Under the pieces are notes generated by a model. It was not told the origin of the DNA, did no database searches, and was given only the letters and a program-made list of their open reading frames with translations. 52,730 bases of DNA from Nostoc sp. NMS7 (GTDB taxonomy: Bacteria; Cyanobacteriota; Cyanobacteriia; Cyanobacteriales; Nostocaceae), in the NCBI RefSeq assembly GCF_017115085.1, contig NZ_JABXKJ010000211.1:1-52730 (forward strand), given 5' to 3'. This document shows positions 49,561 to 52,730 of the stretch, one piece after another (the stretch's first letter is position 1; every line of letters starts with the position of its first letter). A program made the position numbers and the translations under genes.

Positions 49561-51359
49561 GCTGCAACCTCCACAGGCATCGCTACAAGTTCAGTCTCAC
49601 CACCTACGGAACTCGTCAAGGTATCGTGTTGAGTATTATTTGTTGTTAGCGGATAGCTAAGGTTTAGCCCGTGTTGAGTATTTTGTTGAGTATTGTTTTC
49701 TGATACGGAACTCGCCAAGGTATCGTGTTGAGTATTATTTGTTAATTGTTGAGTATTCTTATTTGATGACAAGCTATAAAGGTTCCGTCGCTTGTCTAGT
49801 GGGTCTGGATTGCGAGAAATAATGCCTTCAGTTAAAAGTCGATTCAGTGCCGTGTAGATTCCTCGCCCAGATTCGCTGTCCATTCTCAAAGATTCAATTA
49901 TCTGATTTCCTGACAAGCCACTTTGACCTACTAAAACGCTGATTATTTGCTCAGGAATAGTATTGGCTTTAGTTTTTACAGTAGGAGAAGCCTCACTCGC
50001 CGCGTAAAATTGTAGTTTTATTGCAAGCTTGTCACGCTCCGATCGCAATTCATAAATTTGCTGCTCCAATACTTCGACCTCTGGCATTAACTGCTGTTCT
50101 GCTAGCTGTGCGTCCATGTCATCCGTCATGACTTCCAATTCCTGATTTTTTGCAATCAAAGAAGCGTTTTCTTGACGCAAAACATCAATTGTGGCGGTGT
50201 CTGTCTGTTGCTCCAACAAAGCTTTCAATTCCCTCTTTTTACTCTCAAGCGCCTGCAATAGTGCTACTGATTCACGTCCTATTTTTTCCGATTCTGCGAT
50301 GCCTACGGCGAGCGAAGCTATCGCATCATCCCGTTGTACAGTCGCTCTTGCTAACTCAGTCTTTAAACCACTAATAACCTCATTTTGTGCAGCAATTACT
50401 CCGCTATCATTATTTATAAACTCTACACCACTAGCGCTGCTATAAAGCGATTTAGCCCAGTTTAAAATGTCTTCTTGGGGAATTCCCTTTGTGGTCATCT
50501 CACGCCCGTACTCTGCCACAGTTAGCCGCAATTCCTCAGCTTTCTGTTCGCACTCTTGGTATGGCTTCAGAGATGTGGTGAGTTGATTTAGCTGCTCTTG
50601 TACTTGGGCGATTTGGTTAGCGATTTGTTGAGTTCCCGAAAATTGGAATGTTGTAGTTGCCATAGGTTTTTCATAATTTGTAGTTATTTCAATTTCACCG
50701 CTAGCTGCATCTACGCCCGTCGTAGACATCGCCGCCACAATTCCTTGCGCTTCTGAGAAGCTAATCGCACGATCAGGATTTTTATAAAAGCCAACAATTT
50801 CAGATTTAGGACGGACAATAATCCGTTGCTGTGTTGCCCTTTTGTCCCACACGAAACATGAGATAGTGGCGTTGTCTGTTGCCCAGCGACTACCTTTCTT
50901 ATCCTTGCGGAAGCAGTAGCGAGGCAGGGTTAAAACAAGCGATGGTGGATGTTCTTTTAAAAAAGCATCCCGATCCTCGCAAGGTTCCAGAAAACTTGTC
51001 AGAAGAAACGCTGCAACACCTACATGCGCCTTTTTAAAAGCATTTTTAATAATTGGTGCGGCATTTTGCCCATAAGGCGGATTGGTACAAATCCAATCGC
51101 ACTCTGGAAACAGATCCCATGATTCAGGTGCGATCGCGTCAAGGTGGTAATCAGCCGCTTTTTCTGGATCGATATCATTTGTCCAGATAAGTTTTGTATG
51201 CGGCCAAACTTGGAGAAGGGAGGCGATCGCACCTCCACCTACGCAAGGTTCACCAATCACACCAGACAATTTCACATGGCGTAATAATTCAGTAACAAAC
51301 CATGAGGGCGACTCGTAAAAATCAAGGGGATGTCTGTCACTCTCTACCTTTTCAAGCAT
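49557..51359 (-). CDS. Adenine-type DNA methyltransferase fused to coiled coil and winged helix
   Basis: 600 residues from ATG at 51359 (MLEKVESDRH), which overlaps the C5-methylase stop by 8 bases. Residues 15-215: FYESPSWFVTELL, SAM-binding GEPCVGGGAI (36-45), acidic NDIDPEKA and the catalytic NPPYG (93-97), typical of N6-adenine methyltransferases. Residues about 220-480 are coiled coil; about 495-560 a winged helix (PEQIISVLVGQSGLSGNQI, LNRLLTEGIISR); the C-terminus has direct NTQHDTL repeats. The frame is open for 225 further codons upstream, overlapping the C5-methylase; see findings. Confidence 0.78.
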   Translation of the reverse strand: MLEKVESDRHPLDFYESPSWFVTELLRHVKLSGVIGEPCVGGGAIASLLQVWPHTKLIWTNDIDPEKAADYHLDAIAPESWDLFPECDWICTNPPYGQNAAPIIKNAFKKAHVGVAAFLLTSFLEPCEDRDAFLKEHPPSLVLTLPRYCFRKDKKGSRWATDNATISCFVWDKRATQQRIIVRPKSEIVGFYKNPDRAISFSEAQGIVAAMSTTGVDAASGEIEITTNYEKPMATTTFQFSGTQQIANQIAQVQEQLNQLTTSLKPYQECEQKAEELRLTVAEYGREMTTKGIPQEDILNWAKSLYSSASGVEFINNDSGVIAAQNEVISGLKTELARATVQRDDAIASLAVGIAESEKIGRESVALLQALESKKRELKALLEQQTDTATIDVLRQENASLIAKNQELEVMTDDMDAQLAEQQLMPEVEVLEQQIYELRSERDKLAIKLQFYAASEASPTVKTKANTIPEQIISVLVGQSGLSGNQIIESLRMDSESGRGIYTALNRLLTEGIISRNPDPLDKRRNLYSLSSNKNTQQLTNNTQHDTLASSVSENNTQQNTQHGLNLSYPLTTNNTQHDTLTSSVGGETELVAMPVEVAA

Positions 51360-52131
51360 CTCGCCACCACTCCTGAAGGAATTTGACTCTACTGAAGGCG
51401 ATCGCAGCACAGGCAGGGATAACGGATCGCCCGTAGAGATAGCGGCTGCGGATTCTCCCTGGTGTACCTTTGGGGACTGAGACAGGCACGCTGTCCACTT
51501 CGGGGGAAAGCCCATAAACAGCGCCATCATCTCGCTGCTCAATTGCTGGGAAGGGGGTATTAGTCCGAGCGATCGCAGTCTCACTTCCAACTTGACTTGC
51601 CCAGGAGGGCGGCTGCTCTTTATCTTGACTCCAGCCGTGAGGGTAGGCAACGATAAACAACCGCTCCCTTTGGTGGGGTGCGCCGATTTCCGCAGCTGAT
51701 ATGATTTGCGGATGGTCCCACTGATATCCTGCCATTCGGAGTCCCCCAAGCACTGCTCGAAGTCCGTTGTGGATAAGCCCTGTAGGGTTTTCCACAACGA
51801 CAAATCGGGGTCTGGCTGTGGCGACGATTCGGAGCATTTCAAACCAAAGAGAGGATTTAGGTCCGGCAAGTCCGGCTCTTTTTCCAGCGTTGCTGACATC
51901 AGTGCAAGGGAATCCACCAAACACGATTCCGTCTGTATAATTCCAGTTGACATCGGGGTTGTAGGTGCAGATATCTCGATGAATTGGGGTATCGGGAAAG
52001 TGAGATCGCAACACGTTTTGAGCATCTGGATCAATTTCCACCGATTGAATTACTTGTGCTTGGCTGCCAAAAACTTGATTGAGGGCAACCTCAAATCCGC
52101 CGATGCCGGAGAAAAGGCTAATGGCTTCCAT
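51352..52131 (-). CDS. DNA (cytosine-5) methyltransferase
   Basis: 259 residues from ATG at 52131 (MEAISLFSGIGG); an extra 13 residues are possible from 52170. Motif I FSGIGGFE (7-14), motif IV GGFPCTD with catalytic Cys76, motif VI ENPTG (114-118; usual ENV is ENP here), motif VIII QRERLF (154-159), and a C-terminal RSRYLYGRSVIPACAAIAF matching motif X. Short for the family (usually 300-400), so the target recognition domain is reduced. The product would methylate a specific cytosine, probably to evade host restriction. Confidence 0.85.
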   Translation of the reverse strand: MEAISLFSGIGGFEVALNQVFGSQAQVIQSVEIDPDAQNVLRSHFPDTPIHRDICTYNPDVNWNYTDGIVFGGFPCTDVSNAGKRAGLAGPKSSLWFEMLRIVATARPRFVVVENPTGLIHNGLRAVLGGLRMAGYQWDHPQIISAAEIGAPHQRERLFIVAYPHGWSQDKEQPPSWASQVGSETAIARTNTPFPAIEQRDDGAVYGLSPEVDSVPVSVPKGTPGRIRSRYLYGRSVIPACAAIAFSRVKFLQEWWRDA

Positions 52132-52507
52132 CGATTTCACGATCCCTTTTGATTTCAAGATCCCTTGCATCCCTTAGAAAAAAAATTGCCTGCTGAATTA
52201 GCTTTAATTGTTTATCGGCAATTTCCGCCCCCTTATCCCCAATCACGCCAAGAGTGACAGTCAGTAGAGCTTTGCGCTCAATAACCCGATCGCAAGCTTC
52301 AATTAAAAAATCAAGTGGCACTTGTTTTTCTGATAAATCCAGTACCCAATTGTGCGATCGCACTATATGAGCCGCGATTTGGGCTGCTGATTCTTCACGT
52401 TCTGAATCTATTGGCATCGGCCAAGAGCAATCGCAGACGTAAGTTTCAGGATTGCCGGCACCTACACAATCATCACTAGCAGACCAGCGAGCGTTTATGA
52501 TTTTCAT
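52118..52507 (-). CDS. Hypothetical protein upstream of C5-methylase
   Basis: 129 residues. N-terminus has a Cys cluster (DDCVG, VCDCSW) then helices (AAQIAAHIVRSHNW, QLKLIQQAIFFLRDARDLE). The end overlaps the C5-methylase start by 14 bases, as also seen at the X genes. Probably in the same operon. No family recognised. Confidence 0.6.
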   Translation of the reverse strand: MKIINARWSASDDCVGAGNPETYVCDCSWPMPIDSEREESAAQIAAHIVRSHNWVLDLSEKQVPLDFLIEACDRVIERKALLTVTLGVIGDKGAEIADKQLKLIQQAIFFLRDARDLEIKRDREIDGSH

Positions 52508-52529
52508 CTTTATAAAACTATTGGTAATT

Positions 52530-52679
52530 TCATGTCAGGCGGGAGTATCCAAAGGTGGTAAATAACCAAAGCATATTGCCTTGGATTTTCTTAAGTGCAA
52601 TCGCGTCTAGTTGGTTTTTTCTCTGATGTCTTTGGCGACGACGCTGGCGTCGGGTTGGGTAGTTTAATTTTGCAACCAT
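52530..52679 (-). CDS. Small Arg-rich protein
   Basis: 49 residues: MVAKLNYPTRRQRRRQRHQR followed by a short helical tail. The ATG overlaps the end of the gene that runs in from the window edge (16-base overlap). Strong basic patch suggests nucleic-acid binding. Low complexity lowers confidence. Confidence 0.45.
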   Translation of the reverse strand: MVAKLNYPTRRQRRRQRHQRKNQLDAIALKKIQGNMLWLFTTFGYSRLT

Positions 52680-52730
52680 TGTTTTGCGATCGCCCGTGAA
52701 TCTACTTTGGGTTTGGGCGCTGTGTACTTA
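52664..52730 (-). CDS. 3' end of the gene that begins at 203 (if circular)
   Basis: The last 21 codons (KYTAPKPKVDSRAIAKQWLQN, then TAA). Taken with 203-1, and one base shared at the join, the frame is continuous and yields 89 residues. Without circularity it is an unassigned gene end. Confidence 0.6.
   Translation of the reverse strand, partial: KYTAPKPKVDSRAIAKQWLQN

Noticed and set aside
1..52730. Integrase, tRNA, rRNA, CRISPR array or holin/endolysin pair
   Set aside because: Looked for on both strands by motif and composition; none could be supported. A lysis module may be present among unidentified proteins.

Overview
The window looks like the genome of a tailed phage, or phage-plasmid, of a filamentous cyanobacterium (Nostoc/Anabaena type). 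Evidence: the cyanobacterial HIP1 octamer GCGATCGC recurs throughout all modules, short dispersed palindromic repeats of the kind found in Nostocales occur both between and inside genes, and there is a nearly complete set of Mu-like head genes (small and large terminase, gp29-type portal, F-type minor head protein, gpG-type protein, I-type protease, decoration protein, major capsid protein, gp36- and gp37-type connectors), a tail tube candidate and a 1556-residue tape measure protein. No sheath gene and no integrase were recognised, which favours a siphovirus with a Mu-like head. The two ends join in frame: a gene starting at 203 (-) and running off base 1 continues without a frame break into the fragment at 52730-52664 (-), so the 52,730 bases are probably a complete circular or circularly permuted genome.

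Layout. 1-8107 (-): head, connector and tail-tube operon, with a small Acb2-like candidate anti-CBASS gene at 2231-2479. 7011-13180 (-): minor-head region with a family of modular proteins, here called X: a conserved N-terminal domain of about 170 residues with a Cys motif, joined to different C-terminal domains (a GNAT acetyltransferase at 8317-10017, an R-S-ExE ADP-ribosyltransferase at 11143-12387, an N-terminal-only mini copy at 7011-7208), plus an inorganic-pyrophosphatase-like gene. 13179-26506 (+): gpG-like protein, a run of small early-type genes including a stand-alone CHC2 zinc finger, a LuxR-type regulator, both terminase subunits, the portal, and a third full X protein (24599-26182) with another ART-like C-terminus followed by a possible immunity gene. 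26700-34790: regulation and recombination (BRO/DinD-like protein, ribbon-helix-helix protein, two promoters whose 17-base spacers hold palindromic operators, SWIM protein, Sak4-like ATPase) with secreted and lipoprotein 'moron' genes. 34791-42425 (+): lipoprotein, tape measure, tail genes. 42443-43775: solitary TnpB element of the IS200/IS605 type. 43939-52730: DNA-binding proteins, ThyX thymidylate synthase, an adenine-type methyltransferase fused to a coiled coil and winged helix, and a C5-cytosine methyltransferase.

The most striking structure is a perfect 348-bp inverted repeat (11860-12207 and 24782-25129) lying inside two X genes. Recombination between the copies would flip about 12.6 kb carrying terminase and portal, swap the toxin-like C-termini between two X N-termini, and place terminase, portal, F, protease, capsid and tube genes all on one strand in the usual Mu-like order. 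The present sequence may therefore be one of two states of an invertible phage genome that also switches putative virion-delivered effectors.
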